From positions 2,125,001 through 2,189,000 of the forward strand of contig NZ_CP104002.1 of the NCBI RefSeq assembly GCF_029201565.1: a stretch of DNA of 64,000 nt. Reading direction: 5' to 3'. The notes under the pieces are model-generated. The model ran no database searches, was not told the DNA's origin, and saw nothing but the letters and a program-made list of their open reading frames with translations. Source of the DNA: Devosia sp. SD17-2 (GTDB lineage: Bacteria > Pseudomonadota > Alphaproteobacteria > Rhizobiales > Devosiaceae). Made by a program: the position numbers and the translations under genes. Each line of letters starts with the position of its first letter. Position 1 is the first letter of the stretch. Below are positions 50,467 to 58,935 of the stretch, one piece after another.

Positions 50467-51630
50467 ATGACTGAGAAAGACGCCGACATCATCGTGGTGG
50501 GCGGGGGCCTTGCCGGCCTCGCGGCAGCGGTCAGCCTGGCCCGCGCCGGATATGACATCATCCACCTCGCGCCCAAGTCACCGCCGGATCGCCGCACCTC
50601 GGCGCTGATGATGCCCAGTGTCGCGTTTTTGCGTGACGCCGGACTCATTGATGAACCCGAGGGGCTCGGCAATCCGCTGACCGCCATCCGCATCATCGAT
50701 GCCACGCCGCGCCTGATCCGGGCGCCCGAGACGCTGTTTGACGCGGCCGAAGCGGGCATGACCGCCTTCGGCTGGAATTTTGGAAATGCGCGGCTGCTTG
50801 AACAGTTTCAGTCCGCGGCGCCCGCCACCGGGTTGCGCACGCGGCACGAGGCCGTCACCGCCTATCGCCGAACCGATGGGCGGGGGATCGTCACCCTGTC
50901 GGACGGCACCGAGCTGGCGGCACCGCTGGTTGTCGGTGCCGATGGCAAGAAGTCGCTGATCCGCGCCGCCGCTGGCATCGCTACCCGGGAGCACCAGTTT
51001 TCCGAATCGGCGTTGGTCTGCGATCTTGAGCTCGGCCGCTCGATCGGCGGCACGTCCATAGAGTTTCACTATCCCCACGGCCCGTTCACCCTGGTTCCGG
51101 CCGGGGGCAATCGAGCCAATCTCGTCTGGATCGACGAGGAGGCCAGTTTGCGCGCGGCGCAGGCCGGTGGTGAGGAAAGCCTCCTTACTGCCCTCAGACA
51201 GCGGTCCCAGGGCCTTTTCGGTGCCATCACGCTGGCGTCGCCAAGTTTCATCTTCCCATTGAGCGTTCTCAGCGTCTCCGAGGCCGGACGCGAGGGCACT
51301 GTGCTGGTCGGCGAATCCGCCCATGCCTTCCCGCCGATCGGTGCACAGGGGCTCAATCTCGGCCTCCGCGACGTGGCCGATCTCGTCGCCGCGCTCGCCG
51401 CCACTGACAGGCACCGCAGTGATTGGGCCGAGGCGGTCAGCGCCGATTATGCCCGCCGCCGCAGCGGCGATCTCGCGCGCACCGGCGGCATGGTTGATGC
51501 CTTGTTCCGCTCGCTCCTCGCCGACATGCTGCCCAGTCAGATGCTCCGCGCTGGTGGGCTCTGGGCCCTCAAACTTCTGCCGCCACTGCGCCGAGAGGCC
51601 TTTGCGTTGGGCATGGGCCAGCGCTCCTGA
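50467..51630 (+). CDS. UbiH/UbiF-family FAD-dependent hydroxylase
   Basis: 387 residues. FAD-binding Rossmann motif DIIVVGGGLAGLAAAVSLARAGYD at the N-terminus, the GADGKKS (DG) motif at about 158-164, and GESAHAFPPIGAQGLNLGLRDVADLV near residue 280, the second FAD motif diagnostic of the UbiH/Coq6 group that hydroxylates the ubiquinone ring. Shorter and more divergent than UbiH of E. coli; which ring position it acts on cannot be told. ATG 50467 follows CAGGCGGACT. Convergent with the IalB-like gene through a shared terminator. Confidence 0.85.
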   Translation: MTEKDADIIVVGGGLAGLAAAVSLARAGYDIIHLAPKSPPDRRTSALMMPSVAFLRDAGLIDEPEGLGNPLTAIRIIDATPRLIRAPETLFDAAEAGMTAFGWNFGNARLLEQFQSAAPATGLRTRHEAVTAYRRTDGRGIVTLSDGTELAAPLVVGADGKKSLIRAAAGIATREHQFSESALVCDLELGRSIGGTSIEFHYPHGPFTLVPAGGNRANLVWIDEEASLRAAQAGGEESLLTALRQRSQGLFGAITLASPSFIFPLSVLSVSEAGREGTVLVGESAHAFPPIGAQGLNLGLRDVADLVAALAATDRHRSDWAEAVSADYARRRSGDLARTGGMVDALFRSLLADMLPSQMLRAGGLWALKLLPPLRREAFALGMGQRS

Positions 51631-51641
51631 GGCCAATAAAA

Positions 51642-51671
51642 AAAAGGGCGCGGCTGGAGCCACGCCCTTTT
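51642..51671. terminator. Bidirectional terminator between convergent genes
   Basis: AAAAGGGCG pairs with CGCCCTTTT, plus an inner GGC/GCC stem around TGGA. A-tract on one side and T-tract on the other serve both the hydroxylase (+) and the IalB-like gene (-). Confidence 0.85.
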
Positions 51672-51692
51672 CCAATTCAATATCCGTCGCGC

Positions 51693-52415
51693 TTACTGCG
51701 CAGCAGGGGCTTCGGTGCCGGCTGCCGGGGCTGCGTCGCCCTGGGTGGTAAGCTGCTGGCGGAGGGCTTCTGCGCGGTCCTGCAGAACCTGCTCGAGAGC
51801 GTTTTCGCCCGTGGTTTCCTGACGGAACTGGTCGAAGGTCAGCGAGGTGTCGCTATCATAGGCTGCGGTGAAGCCGGCGAGCGTGATCTCGATGGTCAGA
51901 TCTTCGTTCTGGCGGTTCTTGGCCGTCAGCTTGAGCGTGTTGCCGCGCTTCATCGAGTTCACATACTGCTCATTGATCACCAGCTGCGTGGCGCAGGAAG
52001 TGGGATCGCAGATCATGTAGGGCACGCGGACGGGCTTGGCACCGTCGATCTGCCAGGTCAGGCCGAAAGGCAGCAGCACCCCGAGCGGCACGGCGGCAAC
52101 GGCGAGCAGGCGGCTTTCCTGGCCCGGATCGTCGCGCAGCAGGAACGAGCCGAGGAACTGACCATTGGCCAGAACCACCTGGCGCATGATGCAGGCCTTT
52201 TGCCCATCGGGCAGGGGATCGCAAACCTTGAGCCAGTTCTGCGAAGCCGACCCCGGCGTCGCGGCAGCAGCATTTGCAGCGGGAGCTTCAGCGGCAGGGG
52301 CTTCGGCAGCCGGCGCTTCAGCCGGCGGGGTAGCGTCCTGAGCGAAGGCCGACATCGGCGACATCATCAGTGCCACCGCCGTCATACCGGCAATGAGAGG
52401 TTTCCTGAATTCCAT
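51693..52415 (-). CDS. IalB (invasion-associated locus B) family protein
   Basis: 240 residues from ATG 52415 (AAGGA six bases upstream). Signal peptide MEFRKPLIAGMTAVALMMSPMSAFA, then an Ala/Pro/Glu repeat (AEAPAAEAPAAEAPAA) and an IalB domain with WLKVCDP, ACIMRQVVLANGQFLGSFLLR, LPFGLTWQIDG and the paired cysteines of MICDPTSCATQLVIN. Periplasmic; family named after a Bartonella erythrocyte-invasion protein, but widespread in free-living alphaproteobacteria with unknown function. The longer frame from 52739 lacks a ribosome site. Confidence 0.88.
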   Translation of the reverse strand: MEFRKPLIAGMTAVALMMSPMSAFAQDATPPAEAPAAEAPAAEAPAANAAAATPGSASQNWLKVCDPLPDGQKACIMRQVVLANGQFLGSFLLRDDPGQESRLLAVAAVPLGVLLPFGLTWQIDGAKPVRVPYMICDPTSCATQLVINEQYVNSMKRGNTLKLTAKNRQNEDLTIEITLAGFTAAYDSDTSLTFDQFRQETTGENALEQVLQDRAEALRQQLTTQGDAAPAAGTEAPAAQ

Positions 52416-52560
52416 TGAAAGTCCTTGCCTTCCTTGGCGGTCCGGGTGGCGTCCACCACCGCAAAAATCTTGTCTGCCCTTCAAGGGCGCAATTCGGGCA
52501 ATAACATGACCGATATCCCTTGCCAAAATATTATGACGCGGGATCGCATTAAAGCCCCCC

Positions 52561-55500
52561 TTACGCCCCATTTTCCGCCAGTTTCGCCAGTTTCGAAAGG
52601 ATTGCGGCTGCCCCCTTGAGACGGTGCTCGGGGGTTGGCCAATTGCGCGCGAACACGAGTTTCTGATCGGGTTTGATGCGAACCTGGTTGGCGGGGTCGC
52701 TGACCAGACGCACGAGACCGACCGGATTGGGGAACTCATTGTTGCGCAGGGTCAGCACCGCACCCTTGGGGCCGGCATCGACCTTTTCGACATTGGCCTG
52801 GCGGCAGAGCGACTTGACGAGGATGACCTTGAGCAGCGCTTCCACCTCTTCGGGCAGCGGCCCGAAGCGGTCGATCAGCTCGGCGCCGGCCGCGTCGATA
52901 TCGCGGATTTCGGTCAAATCACCCAGCTTGCGATAGAGCTGCATGCGCAGGGTGAGGTCGGGCACATAGTGCTCGGGAATCATCACCGGCATGCCCAGCG
53001 AGATATTCGGGCTCCACTCGTTGCGGTCTTCGTATTCCTCCTCGCCGCTCTTGAGCGCAGCGACCGCCTCTTCCAGCATCGACTGGTAGAGCTCGTAGCC
53101 GATTTCGCGAATGTGGCCGGACTGCTCGTCGCCGAGCAGATTGCCCGCGCCGCGAATGTCGAGGTCGTGGCTGGCCAGCTGGAAGCCGGCGCCGAGGCTC
53201 TCGAGCGATTGCAGCACACCGAGGCGCCGTTCGGCGGTATCGGTCAGCTTCTTGTCCGCCGGCACGGTGAAGAGGGCATAGGCGCGGGCCTTGGCCCGGC
53301 CGATGCGGCCGCGGATCTGATAAAGCTGCGCCAGGCCGAAATTGTCGGCCCGATGCACGATCAGCGTATTGGCGTTCGGAATATCGAGCCCCGATTCGAC
53401 GATCGTGGTCGCCAGCAGCACGTCGAACTTGCCGTCATAGAAGGCGTTCATGATGTCGTCGAGCTCGCCGGGCGGCATCTGGCCATTGGCGATGACATAG
53501 CTGACTTCCGGCACCTGGGTGCGCAGGAACTCGGCGATATCGGGCTGATCCTTGATGCGCGGCACGACGTAAAAACTTTGCCCGCCGCGATATTTCTCGC
53601 GCAGCAGTGCCTCGCGGATCGAGAGCGGATCGAAGGGCGAGATGAAGGTGCGGATGGCGAGGCGGTCGACCGGCGGCGTCGCGAGGAGGCTCAGATCGCG
53701 CACCCCGGTCAGCGCCAGCTGCAGCGTGCGGGGAATCGGCGTCGCCGTCAGCGTCAGCACGTGGACATTGGCCTTGAGCTCCTTGAGGCGCTCCTTGTGG
53801 CCCACGCCGAAGTGCTGCTCTTCGTCGATGATGAGCAGCCCCAGATCCTTGAACTTGATGGTCTTCGACAACAGCGCATGGGTGCCGACGACGATGTCGA
53901 CCTGACCCTCGGCGAGGCCTTCCTTGGTCGCCTTGAGCTCGGCAGCGCTGACCATGCGCGAGGCATGGCGCACATTGACCGGCAAGCCCTGAAAGCGTTC
54001 GGAGAAGGTCTTGAAGTGCTGGCGCGCCAGAAGCGTTGTCGGCACCACCACGGCGACCTGCTTGCCCGAGAGGGCCACGGCGAAGGCTGCGCGCAGCGCC
54101 ACTTCGGTCTTGCCGAAGCCGACGTCGCCGCAGACCAGCCGGTCCATGACCTTGCCCGAGGTAATATCCTCGAATACCGCGCCAATGGCGTTGAGCTGGT
54201 CCTCGGTTTCCTCATAGGGGAAGCGGGCGGAGAATTCGTCATAGGCGCCGGGGTTGATCTCGACCACATCGGCCTTGGTGAGCAGGCGCTGCGCGGCCAG
54301 CTTGATGAGCTGTTCCGCCATTTCGCGGATGCGCTTCTTGAGCTTGCCCTTCTTGGCCTGCCAGGCCACGCCGCCGAGCTTGTCGAGCGTCACATTGCCG
54401 TCGTCGGCGCCATAGCGCGTCAGAAGCTCAATGTTCTCGACCGGCAGGTAGAGTTTTGTGTCGCCGCCATATTCGAGCTCGACGCATTCGTGCGGCGCAC
54501 CACCGGCTTCGATCACCTTCAGACCGATAAACCGGCCGATACCGTGATCAACGTGGACGACGAGATCACCCGCCGAGAGCGAAGCCGCCTCGGTCAGCGC
54601 GTCAGATGCCTTCTTCTTGCGCTGCGGGCGCAGAATGCGTTCGCCCAGAATATCCTGCTCGGAAAGGACCAGCAGGTCCTTGGTGTCAAAGCCGGTTTCG
54701 AGCGGTAGCACGACCAGCGAAGTCGTATTGGCGCTGGTCGTCTCTGCGTCACGCCAGTTTTCAGCGAGGCGCGGATTGGTAAGGCCATGGTCCTTGAGCA
54801 CCTGGGCCATGCGGTCGCGGGTGCCCGTGCTCCAGCAGGCGATGATGGTGCGGCGTCCGTTTCGGCGCTCTTCAAGCAGGCGATCAACCACCGACTGGAA
54901 GAGGTTGACGTCGGAGGCCAGCCGTTCGGCCGCAAAGCTTGGCGCGATATGTCCGCCGGCGTCGTCGCCGCGCTGGGTCTGGGGCGAGAGGAAGGGCGAA
55001 AGCTGGATAACCGAGGCGCCCGCCAATGCGTGTGGATGGGCGTCGATATCGTAGAGCAGCTCGGGCTTGATCGGCTTGTAAAGCGCGCCGCCACCAGCAA
55101 TGGCGGGAGCTAGCCGCGCCGCCTCGCGCGCGTCGTAATAGTCCCGGATCTGCGCGGCGCGGTCGGTAAAGGCCTCGGCCACCTGGTCGTCAAAGACGAA
55201 GGGCGCATCGCCCACATAGTCGGCCAGCTGATCCATGTGGTCATAGAAAAACGGCAGCCAGTGCTCGGTACCCGAATAGCGCGCGCCGCCGCTGACGGAG
55301 GCATAGAGCGTGTCGTCAACCGTGTTGCCGCCAAAGGTCGCCGTATAGTTCTGCCGGAACCGCTTGATGGTCTCCTCGGTCAGCACCAGCTCGCTCATCG
55401 GCGTCAGGTCGATGCGCTTGAGATTACCCGTCGTGCGCTGGCTGTCAGGATCGAATGTGCGGATCGATTCCAGCTGGCTGCCGAAAAAGTCGAATCGAAG

Positions 55501-56046
55501 GGGGGCAGCAGCGCTGGCAGGATAGAGATCGACCAGTCCGCCGCGCACGGCATATTCGCCGCTCTCGCGCACGGTCGGAACGCGCAGATAGCCATTCCTG
55601 GACGCCCATGCGATGAGCTTTTCGCTATCGACCACCCGCCCCACAGCCGCCGAAAACGACATGGTCTCCACCACGTCGCGGGGCGGCAGTTTCTGGATCA
55701 GCGCGTTGACGGCGGTCAGCACAATCGTGCCCTTGGCCCCGCTGGTCAGCGCCGCCAGCGTGTTCATCCGTGCGGCAATGGTTACGTTATTGGGCGAGAC
55801 GCGGTCATAGGGCAGACAGTCCCAGGCTGGCAGCGTCACCACATTGTGCCCGGGCAGCATGGCGCCCAGCACTTCGGCCATGCGCTGCAGGCGGCGGCCG
55901 TCGCGGGCCACGAATACCAGGGCGGCGGGATCGTCCGGCGCCGCTTTCAGCCGCTGCTCGATAAGCTTGGCCAGCACCATGGGCTGCATGCCATCGGGCA
56001 CATTGGAGATGGTGCGGACCGGGGGCAGGGACGTCATGTCGTTCAT
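52561..56046 (-). CDS. mfd: Transcription-repair coupling factor
   Basis: 1161 residues; ATP-driven translocase that removes stalled RNA polymerase and recruits UvrA. UvrB-like N-terminal domain (VFVARDGRRLQRMAEVLGAMLPG), CarD-like RNAP-interacting domain (LVVHVDHGIGRFIGL at about 515-530), then a RecG-like helicase core: Walker A region VCGDVGFGKTEVALRAAF, DEEQHFGV and TATPIPRTL, and a C-terminal TRCF domain. ATG 56046-56044 overlaps the sdhE stop (ATGA), so the pair is translationally coupled; the longer frame to 56136 runs into sdhE. Confidence 0.97.
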   Translation of the reverse strand: MNDMTSLPPVRTISNVPDGMQPMVLAKLIEQRLKAAPDDPAALVFVARDGRRLQRMAEVLGAMLPGHNVVTLPAWDCLPYDRVSPNNVTIAARMNTLAALTSGAKGTIVLTAVNALIQKLPPRDVVETMSFSAAVGRVVDSEKLIAWASRNGYLRVPTVRESGEYAVRGGLVDLYPASAAAPLRFDFFGSQLESIRTFDPDSQRTTGNLKRIDLTPMSELVLTEETIKRFRQNYTATFGGNTVDDTLYASVSGGARYSGTEHWLPFFYDHMDQLADYVGDAPFVFDDQVAEAFTDRAAQIRDYYDAREAARLAPAIAGGGALYKPIKPELLYDIDAHPHALAGASVIQLSPFLSPQTQRGDDAGGHIAPSFAAERLASDVNLFQSVVDRLLEERRNGRRTIIACWSTGTRDRMAQVLKDHGLTNPRLAENWRDAETTSANTTSLVVLPLETGFDTKDLLVLSEQDILGERILRPQRKKKASDALTEAASLSAGDLVVHVDHGIGRFIGLKVIEAGGAPHECVELEYGGDTKLYLPVENIELLTRYGADDGNVTLDKLGGVAWQAKKGKLKKRIREMAEQLIKLAAQRLLTKADVVEINPGAYDEFSARFPYEETEDQLNAIGAVFEDITSGKVMDRLVCGDVGFGKTEVALRAAFAVALSGKQVAVVVPTTLLARQHFKTFSERFQGLPVNVRHASRMVSAAELKATKEGLAEGQVDIVVGTHALLSKTIKFKDLGLLIIDEEQHFGVGHKERLKELKANVHVLTLTATPIPRTLQLALTGVRDLSLLATPPVDRLAIRTFISPFDPLSIREALLREKYRGGQSFYVVPRIKDQPDIAEFLRTQVPEVSYVIANGQMPPGELDDIMNAFYDGKFDVLLATTIVESGLDIPNANTLIVHRADNFGLAQLYQIRGRIGRAKARAYALFTVPADKKLTDTAERRLGVLQSLESLGAGFQLASHDLDIRGAGNLLGDEQSGHIREIGYELYQSMLEEAVAALKSGEEEYEDRNEWSPNISLGMPVMIPEHYVPDLTLRMQLYRKLGDLTEIRDIDAAGAELIDRFGPLPEEVEALLKVILVKSLCRQANVEKVDAGPKGAVLTLRNNEFPNPVGLVRLVSDPANQVRIKPDQKLVFARNWPTPEHRLKGAAAILSKLAKLAENGA

Positions 56047-56321
56047 TGGGAAATCCGTGCCTGATGGTCGGCGATCACCACTTCCAGAAATTCCAGATCC
56101 ACATGGGCGGGCGGGTCTTCCTGCCGCATGATCCACTTGAGGAGTGGGGGATCTTCCTCATTCATCAACGCTTCGAGCCGATCGAGCGTTGCCGCGTCGA
56201 ACCCTTCGATATTGGCGTCGCAGAACGGCCCGAGCACCAAATCCATTTCCTTGGTTCCCCGATGCCAGGCGCGATAGCGCAGGCGCTTGCGGCGAATAGC
56301 AATGTCCTCACCGGCCGTCAT
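56043..56321 (-). CDS. sdhE: Succinate dehydrogenase assembly factor SdhE (DUF339)
   Basis: 92 residues. Promotes covalent flavinylation of SdhA. The conserved RGxxE motif is RGTKE at residues 21-25 (YRAWHRGTKEMDLVLGPF), and a C-terminal PPLLKWIMRQEDPP block matches the family. ATG 56321 gives the normal length; an in-frame start at 56360 lacks support. It lies directly upstream of mfd, with a four-base overlap, an arrangement common in alphaproteobacteria. Confidence 0.92.
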   Translation of the reverse strand: MTAGEDIAIRRKRLRYRAWHRGTKEMDLVLGPFCDANIEGFDAATLDRLEALMNEEDPPLLKWIMRQEDPPAHVDLEFLEVVIADHQARISQ

Positions 56322-56426
56322 TTGACACCCATGATCCAAGTTTGTTCCCGATTTGGACATGTCTCTTACGCGGGTTGAACCCGAATGTCAGCCCTTTCCC
56401 GACCATGGGTCATCCTGCCCAACAAC
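56322..56426. other. Intergenic region upstream of sdhE
   Basis: Divergent intergenic space between sdhE (-) and recG (+), which should contain the promoters of both; no clear -35/-10 pair was found before the repeat cluster begins. Confidence 0.4.
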
Positions 56427-56656
56427 CCCCACCCTTGATCCCTCCCCACAAGGGGGAGGGAGACGACTGCCAGGCCAGTGCCCCGAAACCGCCCATCCAC
56501 CGGCCAGACTTCCCTCCCCTTGACGGGGAGGGATTGAGGGTGGGGTGAAGAGAGCCACCGACCCACCTGTTCTGCACAAGCGAGACGGTCAGCGCCCCCA
56601 AGCCGCTCCACCCACCGGCCAGACCCCCCCCTTGAGGGGAGGGATGGGAGGGGGCG
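56427..56656. repeat. GC-rich REP-like repeat cluster between sdhE and recG
   Basis: A 119-base unit (56427-56545) is bounded by a 21-base inverted repeat (CCCCACCCT..TCCCTCCCC with its complement, two mismatches) and contains the perfect hairpins CCCTCCCC/GGGGAGGG at 56440-56460 and TCCCTCCCC/GGGGAGGGA at 56511-56533. A diverged partial copy follows: CCACCGGCCAGAC recurs at 56497 and 56612. It is non-coding. Confidence 0.8.
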
Positions 56657-56739
56657 CTCTCCTCCTGTGCACACCTGCCTACCTCGCTCTGTTCTTCTCC
56701 TGTTCTTTTGTGCAACGCTTTGCCTAAGGAGAATCAAGC

Positions 56740-58845
56740 GTGCGTCCGGAAACCCTCCAGCCCCTGTTCAGATCGCTGCACACCATCAAGGGTGTCGGCG
56801 ACAAGCTCGCCGCGCTGCTGACGCGCTTCTTCGGTGCGCCCGAGGGGCAGGAGGCCATTGTCCTCGATATCCTGATGCACATGCCCTCGGGCGTGGTCGA
56901 TCGGCGCCGGCAGGTCGGCATCGGCGAGGCCTATCTCAACCAGATCGTCACGTTAAAGCTGCACATCGACCGCCATCAGCCGCCCCCGCAGGGCAAGCCG
57001 CATGTGCCCCATCGTGTCTTCGCCCATGATGAAACCGGCGACATCAGCCTTGTCTTCTTCCGTGCCCAGGGCGGCTGGGTCGAGAAGGCCCTGCCTATCG
57101 GCGAGGAGCGGTTCGTCTCGGGAAAGATCGACTTCTTCAATGGCGAGAAGCAGATCACCCACCCGGACTATATCGTCGAGCCGGAAAAGTTCGACAGCCT
57201 GCCGCTGGTCGAGCCGGTCTATCCGCTGACCAATGGTCTAAGCTCCAAGGCCCTCGCCAAGCTCGTCCGACAGGCGGTCGACACGATTCCTGAACTGCCC
57301 GAGTGGATCGACAGCGGAACGATGGCGCAGCGGAAATGGCCGAGCTTTGCCCATTCCATGCGCATGGTCCACCTGCCGGAAAACCCGGCTGATGCCGAGC
57401 TCTTCGCGCCCGCCCGCCAGCGCCTTGCCTATGACGAATATCTGGCCGGACAGATCACCCTGCAGCTCGTCCGCTCGAGCATGGTGTCGGTGCGCGGCAC
57501 GTCACGTCGTTTTACCGGGGAAGTGACCGCAAAGGTCAGCAGCCTGTTACCCTTCACCCTCACCGAGGGCCAAACTGCCGCGCTTGGTGAGATCATGGCC
57601 GATCTCGCCGCGCCCGAGCGGATGTCGCGCCTCCTGCAGGGCGATGTCGGCTCCGGCAAGACCGTTGTAGCCCTCATGGCCATGGCCGCCATTGCCGAAT
57701 CCGGCGCCCAATCGGCGCTGATGGCGCCCACCGAATTGCTGGCTTCCCAGCACTACAAGACCATCAAGCCGCTTTGCGACACCGCTGGTCTCGGCTGTGC
57801 GCTGCTTACCGGCAAGATGCCCGCTGCCGAGCGCCGAAAAATCCTCGCGGGCCTTGCCGATGGCTCCATCCACATCGCCGTCGGCACCCATGCGCTCTTC
57901 CAATCTGATATTGATTTCAAAGATCTGGGGCTGACTGTTGTCGATGAACAGCATCGCTTCGGCGTTCATCAGCGCCTCGCCCTGTCGGAAAAGGGCCGCC
58001 ACACAGACCTCCTGGTGATGACCGCCACGCCGATCCCGCGCACGCTGGTTCTCACCCACTTCGGTGACATGGAAGTCAGCGTGCTGCGCGAAAAGCCGAA
58101 GGGTCGCCAGCCCATCGATACGGCGGTGATGTCGATCAATGATTATGATCGCGTCGTCGGCCGTCTCGTCGCCCGCCTCGGCGAAGGCGCGCAGGCTTAT
58201 TGGGTCTGCCCGCTGGTGGAGGAAAGCGAAACGCTGGAAGTGGTCAGCGCCGAGGATCGCTTTGCCGAGTTGCGAAAAGTCTTCGGCGATCAGGTCGCCC
58301 TCGTCCACGGCCGCATGTCAGCCGCTGCCAAGCAGGAGGTCATGGGTCGATTCAAAGCCAATGAAATCAAGCTCTTGGTGGCAACAACTGTCATCGAGGT
58401 TGGCGTCGATGTGCCCAATGCGACGATCATGATCATCGAGCATTCCGAGCGCTTCGGCCTTGCCCAGCTCCACCAGCTTCGTGGCCGCGTCGGTCGTGGC
58501 TCGCAGCGCTCGGCCTGCCTCCTGCTTTACAAGGACCCGCTCAGCGAAACGGCGAAGGCCCGTCTCGAAACCATAAAATCCACCGAGGATGGGTTCGTGA
58601 TTGCCGAGCGCGATCTCGAACTGCGCGGGCAGGGTGACATTCTGGGAACCCGGCAGTCCGGCATGCCCGGCTATCGCCTCGCTGTGCCGGACGTGCATCG
58701 GCACCTGCTCGAATTTGCCCATGACGACGCCAAGGCCCTGCTCAGCCGCAATCCAACGCTTTCCGGCGATGAAGGCGAAGCGGCGCGTACGTTGTTGTAT
58801 CTGTTCAGAAAAGACCTCGCCATTCCGCTCATCCGGGCGGGCTGA
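56740..58845 (+). CDS. recG: ATP-dependent DNA helicase RecG
   Basis: 701 residues; branch-migrates Holliday junctions and reverses stalled forks. N-terminal wedge/OB domain (VFAHDETGDISLVFFRAQGGWV), helicase motifs LLQGDVGSGKTVVALMAM (Walker A), VVDEQHRFGVHQR (DExH), TATPIPRTL and the C-terminal ATTVIEVGVDVPNATIMIIEHSERFGLAQLHQLRGRVGR. GTG start 56740 with AAGGAG eight bases upstream. Confidence 0.97.
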   Translation: MRPETLQPLFRSLHTIKGVGDKLAALLTRFFGAPEGQEAIVLDILMHMPSGVVDRRRQVGIGEAYLNQIVTLKLHIDRHQPPPQGKPHVPHRVFAHDETGDISLVFFRAQGGWVEKALPIGEERFVSGKIDFFNGEKQITHPDYIVEPEKFDSLPLVEPVYPLTNGLSSKALAKLVRQAVDTIPELPEWIDSGTMAQRKWPSFAHSMRMVHLPENPADAELFAPARQRLAYDEYLAGQITLQLVRSSMVSVRGTSRRFTGEVTAKVSSLLPFTLTEGQTAALGEIMADLAAPERMSRLLQGDVGSGKTVVALMAMAAIAESGAQSALMAPTELLASQHYKTIKPLCDTAGLGCALLTGKMPAAERRKILAGLADGSIHIAVGTHALFQSDIDFKDLGLTVVDEQHRFGVHQRLALSEKGRHTDLLVMTATPIPRTLVLTHFGDMEVSVLREKPKGRQPIDTAVMSINDYDRVVGRLVARLGEGAQAYWVCPLVEESETLEVVSAEDRFAELRKVFGDQVALVHGRMSAAAKQEVMGRFKANEIKLLVATTVIEVGVDVPNATIMIIEHSERFGLAQLHQLRGRVGRGSQRSACLLLYKDPLSETAKARLETIKSTEDGFVIAERDLELRGQGDILGTRQSGMPGYRLAVPDVHRHLLEFAHDDAKALLSRNPTLSGDEGEAARTLLYLFRKDLAIPLIRAG

Positions 58846-58899
58846 AATTCGCCCGGAGCCAATCGGGGCTTCTCCATTGTGTCGAACAGTGACTAAATC

Positions 58900-58917
58900 T
58901 GAACTCAGCTGAGTTCA
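58900..58917. promoter_or_regulatory. 18-bp perfect palindrome upstream of terC
   Basis: TGAACTCAGCTGAGTTCA, ending 18 bases before the terC start codon. The position suggests an operator for a dimeric regulator; no regulator can be named. Confidence 0.5.
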
Positions 58918-58935
58918 TCCGACACGGAGCCTACC

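Noticed and set aside
52624..54708. 694-codon plus-strand frame opposite mfd
   Set aside because: Antisense of a well-supported gene.
56410..56737. Minus-strand frames of 63-123 codons through the repeat cluster
   Set aside because: Low-complexity Gly/Pro/Ser translation of the hairpin repeats.
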